Assembly: GCA_964501815.1 (NCBI GenBank)
Contig: CAZCUR010000049.1
Span: 1 to 19,729 of the forward strand
Direction of reading: 5' to 3'
Length of the DNA: 19,729 nt
DNA from: Geothermobacter sp964501815
GTDB lineage: Bacteria; Desulfobacterota; Desulfuromonadia; Desulfuromonadales; Geothermobacteraceae
In this document: positions 1 to 7,915 of the stretch, piece by piece
Numbering within the stretch: position 1 is the first letter of the stretch
How the letters are laid out: every line of letters starts with the position of its first letter
The notes under the pieces: model-generated
What the model saw: the letters and a program-made list of their open reading frames with translations, nothing else
The model's database searches: none
Told to the model about the DNA's origin: nothing
Translations under genes and position numbers: made by a program

Positions 1-74
1 GTAGCCGTGAGCGACGTCGCACAAGCGAAGAGGTCGGCAACGCAGAGTGGGTGGAAAAGCACCGCCCCTCGCGC
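1..74. other. Unassigned sequence past the terminator
   Basis: I see no convincing gene here. The only clear structure is a perfect 10-base palindrome, GCGACGTCGC, at 11-20. The rest is GC-rich and has the look of the dispersed intergenic repeats found in some deltaproteobacterial genomes, but that is an impression and cannot be tested inside this window. An open frame runs in from the left on the plus strand, but it continues antisense through ftsZ and is treated as a shadow. Confidence 0.3.
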
Positions 75-104
75 AAAAAAAGAGGGACCGCTTGCGCGGC
101 CCCT
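75..104 (-). terminator. Intrinsic terminator after ftsZ
   Basis: Read on the minus strand, AGGGGCCGC (104-96) pairs with GCGGTCCCT (91-83), giving a 9-bp stem with one G-T wobble closed by a GCAA tetraloop. It is followed by C and then seven T (81-75). This is the classical shape of a rho-independent terminator. It lies 178 bases past the ftsZ stop codon and most likely ends the whole mraZ-to-ftsZ transcript. The plus strand has no T tract after the stem, so it is one-directional. Confidence 0.9.
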
Positions 105-282
105 TAGAGGGAGTCGTCACCACTGCATGCCAGTACGGTGCCCCACGGATGACCGGGTGGAGAAGTCCGGTCCGGGGCAACCCCTGCATTCACATCAATC
201 CTCACCCCGTCCGCTCAGGTGCGCACGGGTCGGATACGGTTGTCAGGCCAACGGCCGTCCTGGGCCGCCGAATCCTCGTCGG
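105..282 (-). other. ftsZ 3' untranslated region
   Basis: These 178 bases lie between the ftsZ stop codon and the terminator hairpin and are probably the 3' untranslated part of the dcw transcript. I see no gene. A 34-codon GTG-initiated frame (205-104, minus) runs into the terminator stem and has no good ribosome binding site. A small GGGG/CCCC hairpin with a three-base loop sits near 174-185, with no T run after it. Confidence 0.5.
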
Positions 283-1419
283 TCAGTCGACCCGCCGGCG
301 CAGGAAGGTCGGAATGTCGTACTCGTCCTCTTCCGGTCCCATGGCGAAACTGCGGGGGTTCTCCTCCTTGCGCTTGCGAATGATGGTCGGCAGGTCGAGA
401 TCCTCGCGCTGCGCCTTCGGCAGCGGCCGGACTTCGTCATTGTCGCGCCGCACGACGTCGAAGCTGTCGCCGAAACCGGTGGCAATCGCGGTCACCTTGA
501 TGGCGTCGCCCATCTCCTCGTTGATCACCAGACCGATGAAGATGTTGGCGTCTTCGTGCACCTTTTCGTGAATGATGCGCGACACCTCTTCGAAATCTTC
601 CATGGTCATGCTGGACGAGCCGGTAATGTTGACCAGCACTCCCTTGGCACCGGAGATATCGACGTCCTCGAGCAGCGGGCTGGAGATAGCCGCCTGGGCC
701 GCTTCGGCGGCGCGCTTTTCACCCGAGCCGACCCCGATACCCATCATCGCCATGCCGCGCTCGCTCATGGCCGCCTTGACGTCGGCGAAGTCGACGTTGA
801 TCATGCCGTGGGTGGTGATCAGGTCGGAGATGCCCTGAACCGCCTGACGCAGCACATCGTCAGCCGGTTTGAAGGCATCGAGAATGCTCATGTTCTTGCC
901 CGCCAGACCGATCAGGCGATCGTTGGGGATGAGGATGAGCGAATCGACCACACTCTTGAGCGCCTTGACCCCCTGCTCGGCCTTGGCCATGCGCTGGCGC
1001 CCTTCGTGGGTGAACGGCTTGGTCACCACCCCGACGGTGAGCGCGCCGACTTCCTTGGCGACTTCGGCAATGACCGGGGCCGCGCCGGTACCGGTGCCGC
1101 CACCCAGACCTGCGGCGATGAAGACCATATCGGCCCCTTCGAGCTGTTCCGCCAGGCGCGCCCTGTCCTCCAGGGCGGCCTCGCGGCCGACCTCCGGATT
1201 GGCGCCGGCACCAAGCCCTTTGGTCAGTTTGCTGCCGAGCTGCAGCTTCATGGGCGATTTGTTGGCCCGCAAGGCCTGGGCATCGGTGTTGGCGACAATG
1301 AAGTCGACCCCCGAAACCCCCGACGCAATCATGGTGTTGACCGCGTTACCGCCGCCGCCGCCGACGCCGACGACCTTGATCTTTGCACTCTGGTCCATGG
1401 TTTCATCAAATTCAAACAT
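283..1419 (-). CDS. ftsZ: Cell division protein FtsZ
   Basis: FtsZ is the tubulin-like GTPase that polymerises into the cytoplasmic Z ring and recruits the divisome. The 378-residue product has the tubulin signature GGGTGTG at 106-112, a glycine-rich N-terminal nucleotide site near 17-24, and the T7 synergy loop NVDFAD at 208-213, which completes the GTPase site of the next subunit. A charged linker (about 322-365) leads to the conserved C-terminal peptide DIPTFLRRR (368-376), the binding site for FtsA. The ATG at 1419 is chosen because GGAGGGAG (1429-1422) stands just upstream. An in-frame ATG at 1431 would put that ribosome binding site inside the coding region. It is the last gene of the cluster, 86 bases after ftsA and followed by a strong terminator. 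Length and motifs are complete. Confidence 0.98.
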   Translation of the reverse strand: MFEFDETMDQSAKIKVVGVGGGGGNAVNTMIASGVSGVDFIVANTDAQALRANKSPMKLQLGSKLTKGLGAGANPEVGREAALEDRARLAEQLEGADMVFIAAGLGGGTGTGAAPVIAEVAKEVGALTVGVVTKPFTHEGRQRMAKAEQGVKALKSVVDSLILIPNDRLIGLAGKNMSILDAFKPADDVLRQAVQGISDLITTHGMINVDFADVKAAMSERGMAMMGIGVGSGEKRAAEAAQAAISSPLLEDVDISGAKGVLVNITGSSSMTMEDFEEVSRIIHEKVHEDANIFIGLVINEEMGDAIKVTAIATGFGDSFDVVRRDNDEVRPLPKAQREDLDLPTIIRKRKEENPRSFAMGPEEDEYDIPTFLRRRVD

Positions 1420-1505
1420 GACTCCCTCCATTGTGGTTGTGGGCGAAGGTTCTCCGGCCCTCGCCTGTTATCTTGGCCAAACCCGGCTTTCGGCCGGGGT
1501 GTGAA
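1420..1505 (-). other. ftsA-ftsZ spacer with two stem-loops
   Basis: This is the longest spacer inside the cluster. On the minus strand it contains first a hairpin CCCGGC/GCCGGG (1498-1493 with 1487-1482, loop CGAAA) followed by TTT, and then a second hairpin GGCGAGGG/CCTTCGCC (1465-1458 with 1449-1442, 8-base loop, one G-T pair). The ftsZ ribosome binding site follows at 1429-1422. The first hairpin is too short of T residues to be a strong terminator. The pair could act as a partial attenuator, an RNA processing site or a stabiliser of an ftsZ message; this is inference. I found no clear sigma70 promoter in the spacer. Confidence 0.55.
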
Positions 1506-2735
1506 TCAGAAAAATTCGCCGAACCATTCCTTCATGCGCCGGATGACCCGGTCGAACAGGTTTTCGTCCCCGATATTGAACTTCTTCGCCTGCATGTTGC
1601 GGCTGCCGTATTTGACCAGGCCGACACCGGTGGCATAGATGGGGGAATTGACCACGTCGGTCAGCCCGCCTATCCCCTTGGGGGTCCCGCGACGCACCGG
1701 CAGGTTGAAAATCTGCTCCGCCAGTTCCGGCATGCCTGGCAGGATGGCACTGCCGCCGGTCAGCACGATGCCCGAGGCGATGACGTCCTCAAAGCCGCTG
1801 CGGACGATCTCCCGGTTGACCAGGGTAAAGATCTCCTCGACGCGCGGTTCGAGGATTTCGGCCAGCAGCATGCGCGACAGCACGCGCGGTTCACGGCCGC
1901 CCACCGAAGGCACCTCGATGGTCTCGTCCTTGCCGACCATGGCGGTCAGGCAACAGCCGTATTTCTGCTTGAGAAGCTCCGCCTCCTGCATGGGGGTACG
2001 CAGACCGACGGCGATATCGTTGGTCAGGTGGTTGCCCCCCAGGGACAGGACCGCGGTGTGCTTGATGGCACCGTCACTGAAAATGGCGATGTCGGTGGTG
2101 CCGCCGCCGATATCGATCATCGCCACGCCGAGGTCCTTTTCGTCCTGGGTCAAAACCGCCTCACTTGAAGCGAGCTGCTCCAGAACGATATCGGCGACAT
2201 CGACCCCGGCGCGCTGGCAGCTCTTGATGATGTTCTGGGCGCTGGCCACGGCTCCGGTGACGATATGGACCTTGGCCTCGAGACGGACCCCGCTCATGCC
2301 CAGAGGTTCCTTGATGCCGTCCTGGTCATCGATGATGTATTCCTGCGGCAGGATGTGAATCACCTCACGGTCCATCGGGATGGCGATCGCCTTGGCGGCA
2401 TCGATGACCCGGCGGATATCCTCCTGGGTCACTTCGCGGTTCTTGATGGCGATGACCCCCTGGGAATTGAAGCCCTTGATGTGCCCGCCGGCGATGCCGG
2501 CAAAGACTGACTTGATTTCGCAGCCGGCCATCAGCTCCGCTTCCCGCAGCGCCTTTTTCACCGCATCGACGGTACTTTCGATGTTGATGACCACCCCCTT
2601 GCGCAACCCCTTGGACGGCGCGGAGCCGATACCGACGATATCGAGTCCCTCGTCGGTCATGGCCGCAACAATGGCGCAGATCTTCGTCGTGCCGATGTCC
2701 AGGCCGACAATCAGGTTTTCTCTCTTGTTGCTCAT
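1506..2735 (-). CDS. ftsA: Cell division protein FtsA
   Basis: FtsA is an actin-like ATPase that tethers FtsZ filaments to the inner membrane and recruits later divisome proteins. The 409-residue product shows the actin-fold phosphate-1 motif DIGTTK (13-18), phosphate-2 DIGGGTTD (208-215) and the adenosine motif LTGGSA (325-330). The SHS2/1C subdomain lies between the first two, at about 85-165. The last 17 residues (FDRVIRRMKEWFGEFF) form an amphipathic helix typical of the FtsA membrane-targeting sequence. The ATG at 2735 has an AGGGGG ribosome binding site about 8 bases upstream. A longer in-frame start at 2789 would overlap ftsQ and lacks family similarity. It follows ftsQ by 13 bases. 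Confidence 0.97.
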   Translation of the reverse strand: MSNKRENLIVGLDIGTTKICAIVAAMTDEGLDIVGIGSAPSKGLRKGVVINIESTVDAVKKALREAELMAGCEIKSVFAGIAGGHIKGFNSQGVIAIKNREVTQEDIRRVIDAAKAIAIPMDREVIHILPQEYIIDDQDGIKEPLGMSGVRLEAKVHIVTGAVASAQNIIKSCQRAGVDVADIVLEQLASSEAVLTQDEKDLGVAMIDIGGGTTDIAIFSDGAIKHTAVLSLGGNHLTNDIAVGLRTPMQEAELLKQKYGCCLTAMVGKDETIEVPSVGGREPRVLSRMLLAEILEPRVEEIFTLVNREIVRSGFEDVIASGIVLTGGSAILPGMPELAEQIFNLPVRRGTPKGIGGLTDVVNSPIYATGVGLVKYGSRNMQAKKFNIGDENLFDRVIRRMKEWFGEFF

Positions 2736-2748
2736 ATCGCTACCCCCT

Positions 2749-3594
2749 TTAACCCTTCCCGGCCACGACCGGCTGCGCCAGACTGACAATCACCCGGCCG
2801 GAGACGTTGAGATCGATATAGTTCAGGCCCGCAAGCTGGGGCCGCAGTTCCCGATAAATCTTTTCCAGACGGTCAAGCTTTTCCGCAAAACCGTCAAACC
2901 CAAGGCGAATGGGCACCCCGCCGGTATAAGTGGTCAGGACATAACCGATGCGGTCGTCGATATGGACCTCGCTGATATCCTCGAGGCTCACATGCCTGCG
3001 CCCTTTTAGTTCCATCAACAGCCCCATGGCCTGCCGCAGCCGGCTGCGCACCCGATTGGGGCTGGTGGTCAAGTCTTCAGGGCTGATGCCGGTTATGACC
3101 GGATAATCAAGGCGATCCGATGGCGCCAGCAGTTTGAAAATCTCCCCGTCCCAGTCGACGTAGTAGAGGTAACCAAGGCTGAGGATGGCTCCCGGCTGGC
3201 GCTCGGTCACCTCAATAACCACCTCCCCCGGAAAAACGCGCCGAACCTGGGCGGTGGCGATCCAGGGGTCTTCTTCGATCTTGCTGCCGATGCGCTCCAG
3301 ATTCAGGTCGAACAGACCGACACCGCTCCGGATGTCGGACAGGGCGACGATTTGTTCCGCGCTGACCCTCTGGTTGCCCAGCACCTTGACCTGGTCGACC
3401 CGAAACCAGCCGGAATCGAGCAGCAACCTGGCGGTCAGCACCCCGCCGAAAGCGATCAGCGCCGCACTGGACAACATCAGCACCCCCCGGGTCAACCGCC
3501 GCAGCAGCAGGCCCCAGTTGCGCGGCTCCTTCTTCTTCACCCGCCGGTTGGCGCGGGGTTTGGAGCGTTTCTGTCCCTGGGCGAAATCGCGCAT
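2749..3594 (-). CDS. ftsQ: Cell division protein FtsQ
   Basis: FtsQ is a bitopic inner-membrane divisome protein that bridges early division proteins to FtsL and, in well-studied species, FtsB. The 281-residue product has a very basic cytoplasmic tail (about 1-35), one transmembrane helix (about 38-59), a POTRA domain (about 64-132, beginning FRVDQVKVLG) and a beta-rich FtsQ domain to the end. The order and size are typical of the family. The ATG at 3594 has AGGA six bases upstream. A TTG two codons earlier (3600) is possible but less likely. It starts 14 bases after the ddl stop and ends 13 bases before ftsA. Confidence 0.93.
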   Translation of the reverse strand: MRDFAQGQKRSKPRANRRVKKKEPRNWGLLLRRLTRGVLMLSSAALIAFGGVLTARLLLDSGWFRVDQVKVLGNQRVSAEQIVALSDIRSGVGLFDLNLERIGSKIEEDPWIATAQVRRVFPGEVVIEVTERQPGAILSLGYLYYVDWDGEIFKLLAPSDRLDYPVITGISPEDLTTSPNRVRSRLRQAMGLLMELKGRRHVSLEDISEVHIDDRIGYVLTTYTGGVPIRLGFDGFAEKLDRLEKIYRELRPQLAGLNYIDLNVSGRVIVSLAQPVVAGKG

Positions 3595-3608
3595 TCCCAA
3601 TCCTGTTC

Positions 3609-4541
3609 CTACTTGTCCAGTCCGGCGTCGAGCAGCATACGCACCACCAGTTCCCGATAGTCGATGCCGGCCTGCCGGGCCGCCTTCGGCAGCAGACTGG
3701 TCGGCGTCATGCCCGGAATGGTGTTGACCTCAAGAATGTAGAATTCCTTCTCCCGCACCATGAAATCGACCCGCGCCGCCCCCCTGACGCCGAGGATCCG
3801 GCAGGTTTCGACCGAAACCTCCTGCAGGCGCCGGTAAACCGCCGCCGGCAGCGGCGCCGGCACAATGTAGCGGGTCTGACCGGCGGTATACTTGGCCTGG
3901 TAGTCGTAAAAACCGCTTTTGGGCACAATCTGGATGATCGGCAACGCCTCACCGTCCAGCAGGCTGACCGTCACCTCCATCCCCTCGATGCAGTCTTCTA
4001 TGAGGACGGTATCATCAAGAGCCAGCGCCTCATCCAGCGCCGCCTCCAGCTCGTCAGCACCGCGCACAATGCTGATACCGAGGGTCGAGCCCTCGCGTGA
4101 CGGCTTGACCACCAGCGGAAAGTGCCGACATTGCTTCAGCACCTCCGTACGCTCCCCGCCCCGCTGCAAAACCAGAAAACCCGGGGTCGGCAGTTCGTGG
4201 TACAGGAGCATCTTCTTGGTCGCCACCTTGTCGATGGCCAGGGCCGAAGCCAAAACGCCGCTGCCGGTGTAGGGGATCCCGAGCATCTCCAGCAGCCCCT
4301 GCACGGTACCGTCCTCCCCATAACGACCGTGCAGCGCGATGAAGGCGACATCGACGCTGTTGTCCGCCAGCTGCTGTGGCAAATCGCGTCCGGCGTCGAT
4401 CAGCACCGCCCGGTAGCCGCCATCGACCAGGGCCTGATGGACCCCTTCGCCGGTGCGCAGGGAGACCTCACGCTCACGCGACAGCCCGCCGCACAACACG
4501 CCGATGGTCATCTTCTTCAGGTTGTCCCGGTCAATGTTCAC
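3609..4541 (-). CDS. ddl: D-alanine--D-alanine ligase
   Basis: Ddl is a cytoplasmic ATP-grasp enzyme that joins two D-alanines to make the dipeptide MurF adds to the peptidoglycan precursor. The 310-residue form shows HGRYGEDG (71-78), KPSREGS (146-152), FYDYQAKY (211-218) and the metal-binding EVNTIPGMT (271-279). By alignment from memory to E. coli DdlB, Glu23, Ser152 and Tyr214 match the Glu15-Ser150-Tyr216 triad. The tyrosine fits D-Ala-D-Ala rather than D-Ala-D-lactate synthesis. The start is uncertain. GTG at 4541 overlaps the murB stop by 11 bases and gives the N-terminal leader usual in related bacteria. ATG at 4511 would give 300 residues beginning MTIGVLCGG. An ATG at 4559 looks too long. 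Confidence 0.95.
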   Translation of the reverse strand: MNIDRDNLKKMTIGVLCGGLSREREVSLRTGEGVHQALVDGGYRAVLIDAGRDLPQQLADNSVDVAFIALHGRYGEDGTVQGLLEMLGIPYTGSGVLASALAIDKVATKKMLLYHELPTPGFLVLQRGGERTEVLKQCRHFPLVVKPSREGSTLGISIVRGADELEAALDEALALDDTVLIEDCIEGMEVTVSLLDGEALPIIQIVPKSGFYDYQAKYTAGQTRYIVPAPLPAAVYRRLQEVSVETCRILGVRGAARVDFMVREKEFYILEVNTIPGMTPTSLLPKAARQAGIDYRELVVRMLLDAGLDK

Positions 4542-5466
4542 GCTGTCCCGTCTCCACATGGCTGCCGACGATTCTGACTTCCGGCAGCAGTCTGATGCCG
4601 TATTGCCGTTCGACCCGTGTTTGCACCAGGTCGATCAAACTCTCAATCTCGGTGGCCGTCGCTCCGCCCAGGTTGACGATGAAGTTGCAATGGATGCGTG
4701 ACACCATGGCGTTGCCGATGCGCTGGCCGCGCAGCCCGGCGCGGTCAATCAGCTCCCAGGCTTTGTAACCTTCCGGGTTGCGAAAGACCGAGCCGGCGTT
4801 GGCGCCCTCGACCGCCTGGCTGCTGCGACGGGCCGCCAGCGCCGCCGTCAGCGCCTGCCGCAACCGGTCCGGATCGCTTTGGCGGAACGCCAGCTCCGCC
4901 TCAAGCACGACCTCACGCCCGGTCAGGGCGCTGTGGCGATAGGCGAAAGCGAGTTCGGCCCTGTCGCGCCACCGGCATCCGCCCTGCTGCGCCCAGATGC
5001 GCGCCCGGCGCACGGTCTGGCCGACCTCCTGTCCCGCGGCGCCGGCGTTGATCGCCACGGCCGCCCCAAGAGTCCCGGGGATTCCGGCCAGGCGTTCGAT
5101 GCCTGCCAGACCCCGGTCGGCGCTGGCGCGCGCCAGTTTTGGCAGGAGCACACCGCATTCGGCCCGAACCGCTCCATTCTGCGCCCACGACAGCCGGTCA
5201 AGGTCGCGCGTGCAAAGGACCAGGCCGGAAAAACCGCCGTCACGCACCAGCAGGTTGCTGCCGGCGCCGACCACCAGCCAGGGAATGCCCGCCTCACAGA
5301 CCAGTTCCAGAGCGGCGGTCAGTCCGTCGATGGTCGCCGGGCGGAAGAAGACGGCCGCCGGGCCGCCGACCTGCCAGCTGGTGTGCCGGGCCATCGGCTC
5401 ATTGCGCAGCAGCCGGCCGTCCAGTCCACCGAGATTGTCAAAGAGCTGTGCGAGCGCGCCCGTCAT
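4531..5466 (-). CDS. murB: UDP-N-acetylenolpyruvoylglucosamine reductase MurB
   Basis: MurB is the FAD-dependent, NADPH-using enzyme that reduces UDP-GlcNAc-enolpyruvate to UDP-MurNAc, the second committed step of the precursor pathway. The 311-residue product has RHTSWQVGG (27-35), the FAD-binding VGAGSNLLV (67-75), GIPGTLGAAV (128-137), FAYRHS (174-179), the catalytic-serine motif AGSVFRNP (224-231) and the C-terminal LLPEVRIVG (293-301). The shape suggests the shorter MurB class. The ATG at 5466 shares an ATGA with the murC stop, indicating translational coupling; its 3' end overlaps the likely GTG start of ddl by 11 bases. Placing murB between murC and ddl is a common arrangement outside the enterobacteria. 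Confidence 0.96.
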   Translation of the reverse strand: MTGALAQLFDNLGGLDGRLLRNEPMARHTSWQVGGPAAVFFRPATIDGLTAALELVCEAGIPWLVVGAGSNLLVRDGGFSGLVLCTRDLDRLSWAQNGAVRAECGVLLPKLARASADRGLAGIERLAGIPGTLGAAVAINAGAAGQEVGQTVRRARIWAQQGGCRWRDRAELAFAYRHSALTGREVVLEAELAFRQSDPDRLRQALTAALAARRSSQAVEGANAGSVFRNPEGYKAWELIDRAGLRGQRIGNAMVSRIHCNFIVNLGGATATEIESLIDLVQTRVERQYGIRLLPEVRIVGSHVETGQREH

Positions 5467-6836
5467 GCCGAGAGCAGCGCCGCCAGTTCATGGGCCACCT
5501 GGCCGATATTGCCGGCGCCCAGGGTTATGAGCAGGTCACCGGCCTGCAGGTCACCTTCTAGCTGTTGCGCCAGGCCATCCGCATTCCCGACATAGGTCAC
5601 GTCCCTGTGGCCGTGCTCGCGGATGCGCACCGCCAGAGCTTCGGCATCGGCCCCCTCCAGCGGGTCCTCGCCGGCGGCGTAGATGTCGGTGACCAAAAGG
5701 CGGTCGGCGTCGTAGAAGGCGGTGGCAAATTCCTCGAACAGCGCCCGGGTGCGGCTGTAACGGTGCGGCTGGAAGACCGCCACGATACGCCGTTTCGGCC
5801 AGCCCTTGCGCGCCGCGGCCAGGGTGGCGCGAATCTCCGCCGGATGGTGGCCGTAATCATCCACCACCATGATGTCCCGGGCCGTCGACAAAATCTGGAA
5901 ACGGCGCTGGACGCCACCGAAGCCGTCAAAGCCTTTGGCGATGGCGCGAAAATCGAGTCCGAGTTCCAGCCCGACGGCAATGGCCGCCAGGGCGTTGAGC
6001 ACATTGTGCCGTCCGGGCATCTCCAGCCGGATGGACCCCAGTTCGCCGTTGCGGTCATGCACCCGAAAACGGGTGCAGGTTTCCCGATAGTCGATATCGG
6101 TGGCGTACAGGTCCGCCTGCGGCGCCAGCCCGTAGGTGAGGCAGCGTTTTTTTACCAGCGGCAGAATCTCCTGCACTCCGGGGTCGTCGAGACAGAGGAC
6201 CGCCAGCCCGTAAAAGGGGACCTTGTTGATGAAATCGACAAAGGTGCTGCGGATTTCCTCCATGCCGCTGTAGAAGTCGAGATGGTCGGCATCGATATTG
6301 GTCACCACGGCGATGGTCGGACTCAGATGCAGAAACGAACCGTCCGACTCGTCCGCCTCGGCGACCAGGAACTTCCCCTGCCCCAGCTTGGCGTTGGAAC
6401 CGAAGGCATCGAGGCGGCCGCCGATGACCGCGGTCGGATCGAGTCCGCCGCGCACCAGGATGGTGGCCACCATACTGGTGGTGGTCGTCTTGCCGTGCGT
6501 CCCGGCCACCGCGACGCCGTACTTCATGCGCATCAGCTCGGCGAGCATTTCAGCCCGCGGTATCACCGGGACATGACGCCGCTGGGCTTCGATCACTTCG
6601 ACATTGTCGGCCTTGACCGCGGTCGAGGTCACGACCACGTCGGCGTCCCCCAGATTGTCGGGAGAGTGCCCGAAGGCGATGCGGCCGCCCAAAGATTCGA
6701 GCCGGCGCGTACTCTCACTCGGGCGCAGGTCGGAGCCGGAGACCTGATAACCCAGGTTGAGCAGCACCTCGGCGATACCGCTCATGCCGATGCCGCCGAT
6801 GCCGACGAAATGAATATGGCGAATCTTGCCGTACAT
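5463..6836 (-). CDS. murC: UDP-N-acetylmuramate--L-alanine ligase MurC
   Basis: MurC is the cytoplasmic ATP-dependent ligase that adds L-alanine to UDP-MurNAc, the first amino acid of the stem peptide. The 457-residue protein opens with a Rossmann-type segment (HFVGIGGIGMSG, 9-20), followed by the ATP-binding P-loop AGTHGKTTTT (111-120), EADESDGSF (160-168) and VTNIDADHLD (178-187), then the ligase C-terminal domain with DDYGHHP. These are MurC-specific forms of the Mur ligase motifs. The open frame extends far upstream, but the added part is murG read in another frame. The ATG at 6836 has AAAGGA about 8 bases upstream, overlapping the murG end, and begins with the family-typical sequence. 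It lies 5 bases after the murG stop. Confidence 0.97.
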   Translation of the reverse strand: MYGKIRHIHFVGIGGIGMSGIAEVLLNLGYQVSGSDLRPSESTRRLESLGGRIAFGHSPDNLGDADVVVTSTAVKADNVEVIEAQRRHVPVIPRAEMLAELMRMKYGVAVAGTHGKTTTTSMVATILVRGGLDPTAVIGGRLDAFGSNAKLGQGKFLVAEADESDGSFLHLSPTIAVVTNIDADHLDFYSGMEEIRSTFVDFINKVPFYGLAVLCLDDPGVQEILPLVKKRCLTYGLAPQADLYATDIDYRETCTRFRVHDRNGELGSIRLEMPGRHNVLNALAAIAVGLELGLDFRAIAKGFDGFGGVQRRFQILSTARDIMVVDDYGHHPAEIRATLAAARKGWPKRRIVAVFQPHRYSRTRALFEEFATAFYDADRLLVTDIYAAGEDPLEGADAEALAVRIREHGHRDVTYVGNADGLAQQLEGDLQAGDLLITLGAGNIGQVAHELAALLSA

Positions 6837-6841
6837 AGCGA

Positions 6842-7915
6842 TTATCCTTTCCGGACCAGAGCCCGGCATTCGTCCAGAATCCGGTCGGCCGCATCCGGCC
6901 GTCCGAGGGCGTGCGCCGCTCCGGCCATATCGAGCAGGCGCGGCCGGTCCGCCAGCAGTCCTTGCAGCAACGAAGCCAGCCGCCCGGGCGTCATCTCCGC
7001 CTGCGGCAGCAGCAAGGCCGCGCCACGCTCGGCCAGCGCCCGGGCGTTCAGGGTCTGGTGGTCCGCCGCCGCATAGGGATAGGGAACCAGCAGGGCCGGC
7101 CGGCCGCAGGCGGTCAGTTCGGCAATGGTGGTGGCGCCGGCACGGCAGAGCACCAGATGCGCCCGGGCATAGGCCGCGGCCATGTCGCTGATGAAGGGGA
7201 CGACCTCCACCTTCTCCCATCCGGCCTCGTGGTAACCGGAGCGGACCCGTTCGAAGTCTTCGGCACCGGTCTGGTGCAGGATGGTCAGTCTCTCCTTCCA
7301 GTTCTGCATGGACTCGAGGGCGGCGAGCATCCCTTCATTGAGGGCCCGGGCCCCGCGACTGCCGCCGAAGACCAGCAGCACCGGATCCCCCTCGGGCATC
7401 GGCAGGTGGCGGGTCAGTTCCCGGCGGACCGGATTGCCGGTCACCACGGTACCGCGCCCGAACCAGCCGGCGCTTTCCGGATAGGTCAGGCAGATGCGGT
7501 CGGCCAGCTTGCCCAACAGCCGGTTGGTCAGACCCGGACGGGCGTTCTGTTCATGGATGATGACCGGCAGTCGCCTTCCTTTGGCGGCCAGCAACGCCGG
7601 GCCGCTGGCATAGCCGCCGACGCCGACCACCACATCGGGCCGGAAACGGTCGAGGATGGCCCTGGACTGCCGCAGACTGCGCACCAGCTTGGGTATCAGC
7701 GCCAGCCGCTCGCCTGCCCCCTTGCCGACCAGCCCGCTGATATCGATGGTCTCCAGCGGCAGATTCAGTTCCGGCAGCACCCTGGCCTCCAGGCCCCTTT
7801 CGGTGCCGACAAACAGCACCTGCGATTCCGGCTCACGTTCCAGCAGGCACTGCGCCAGCGCGACAGCCGGGAAGAGGTGGCCGCCCGTTCCGCCCCCTGC
7901 CAGCAGCATCCTCAT
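6842..7915 (-). CDS. murG: Lipid II synthase MurG (UDP-GlcNAc transferase)
   Basis: MurG is a peripheral inner-membrane GT-B glycosyltransferase that transfers GlcNAc from UDP-GlcNAc to lipid I, giving lipid II. The 357-residue product has the N-terminal GGGTGGH loop (7-13), VGVGGYASGP (97-106), HEQN (121-124), GGSRGAR (184-190), RAGATTIAE (258-266) and a DHQTLNA segment (285-291) in the donor-sugar site. The ATG at 7915 overlaps the ftsW stop in an ATGA. In-frame extension upstream falls within ftsW read in another frame and is not real. The second in-frame ATG, two codons later, is less likely. It is followed 5 bases later by murC. Confidence 0.97.
   Translation of the reverse strand: MRMLLAGGGTGGHLFPAVALAQCLLEREPESQVLFVGTERGLEARVLPELNLPLETIDISGLVGKGAGERLALIPKLVRSLRQSRAILDRFRPDVVVGVGGYASGPALLAAKGRRLPVIIHEQNARPGLTNRLLGKLADRICLTYPESAGWFGRGTVVTGNPVRRELTRHLPMPEGDPVLLVFGGSRGARALNEGMLAALESMQNWKERLTILHQTGAEDFERVRSGYHEAGWEKVEVVPFISDMAAAYARAHLVLCRAGATTIAELTACGRPALLVPYPYAAADHQTLNARALAERGAALLLPQAEMTPGRLASLLQGLLADRPRLLDMAGAAHALGRPDAADRILDECRALVRKG

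Noticed and set aside
104..205. 34-codon GTG-initiated minus-strand frame after ftsZ
   Set aside because: It has a weak ribosome binding site, its end lies within the terminator stem, and it has no recognisable sequence.
1482..1498. Terminator between ftsA and ftsZ
   Set aside because: The stem is only 6 bp with three T residues after it, and ftsZ has no visible promoter of its own in the spacer. It is kept only as a possible attenuator or processing hairpin.
7..1638. 543-codon plus-strand frame over ftsZ
   Set aside because: It is antisense to ftsZ and part of ftsA, with no recognisable family. The minus-strand proteins are unmistakable.
5565..7076. 503-codon plus-strand frame over murC
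   Set aside because: It is an antisense shadow of murC, with no domain signals.
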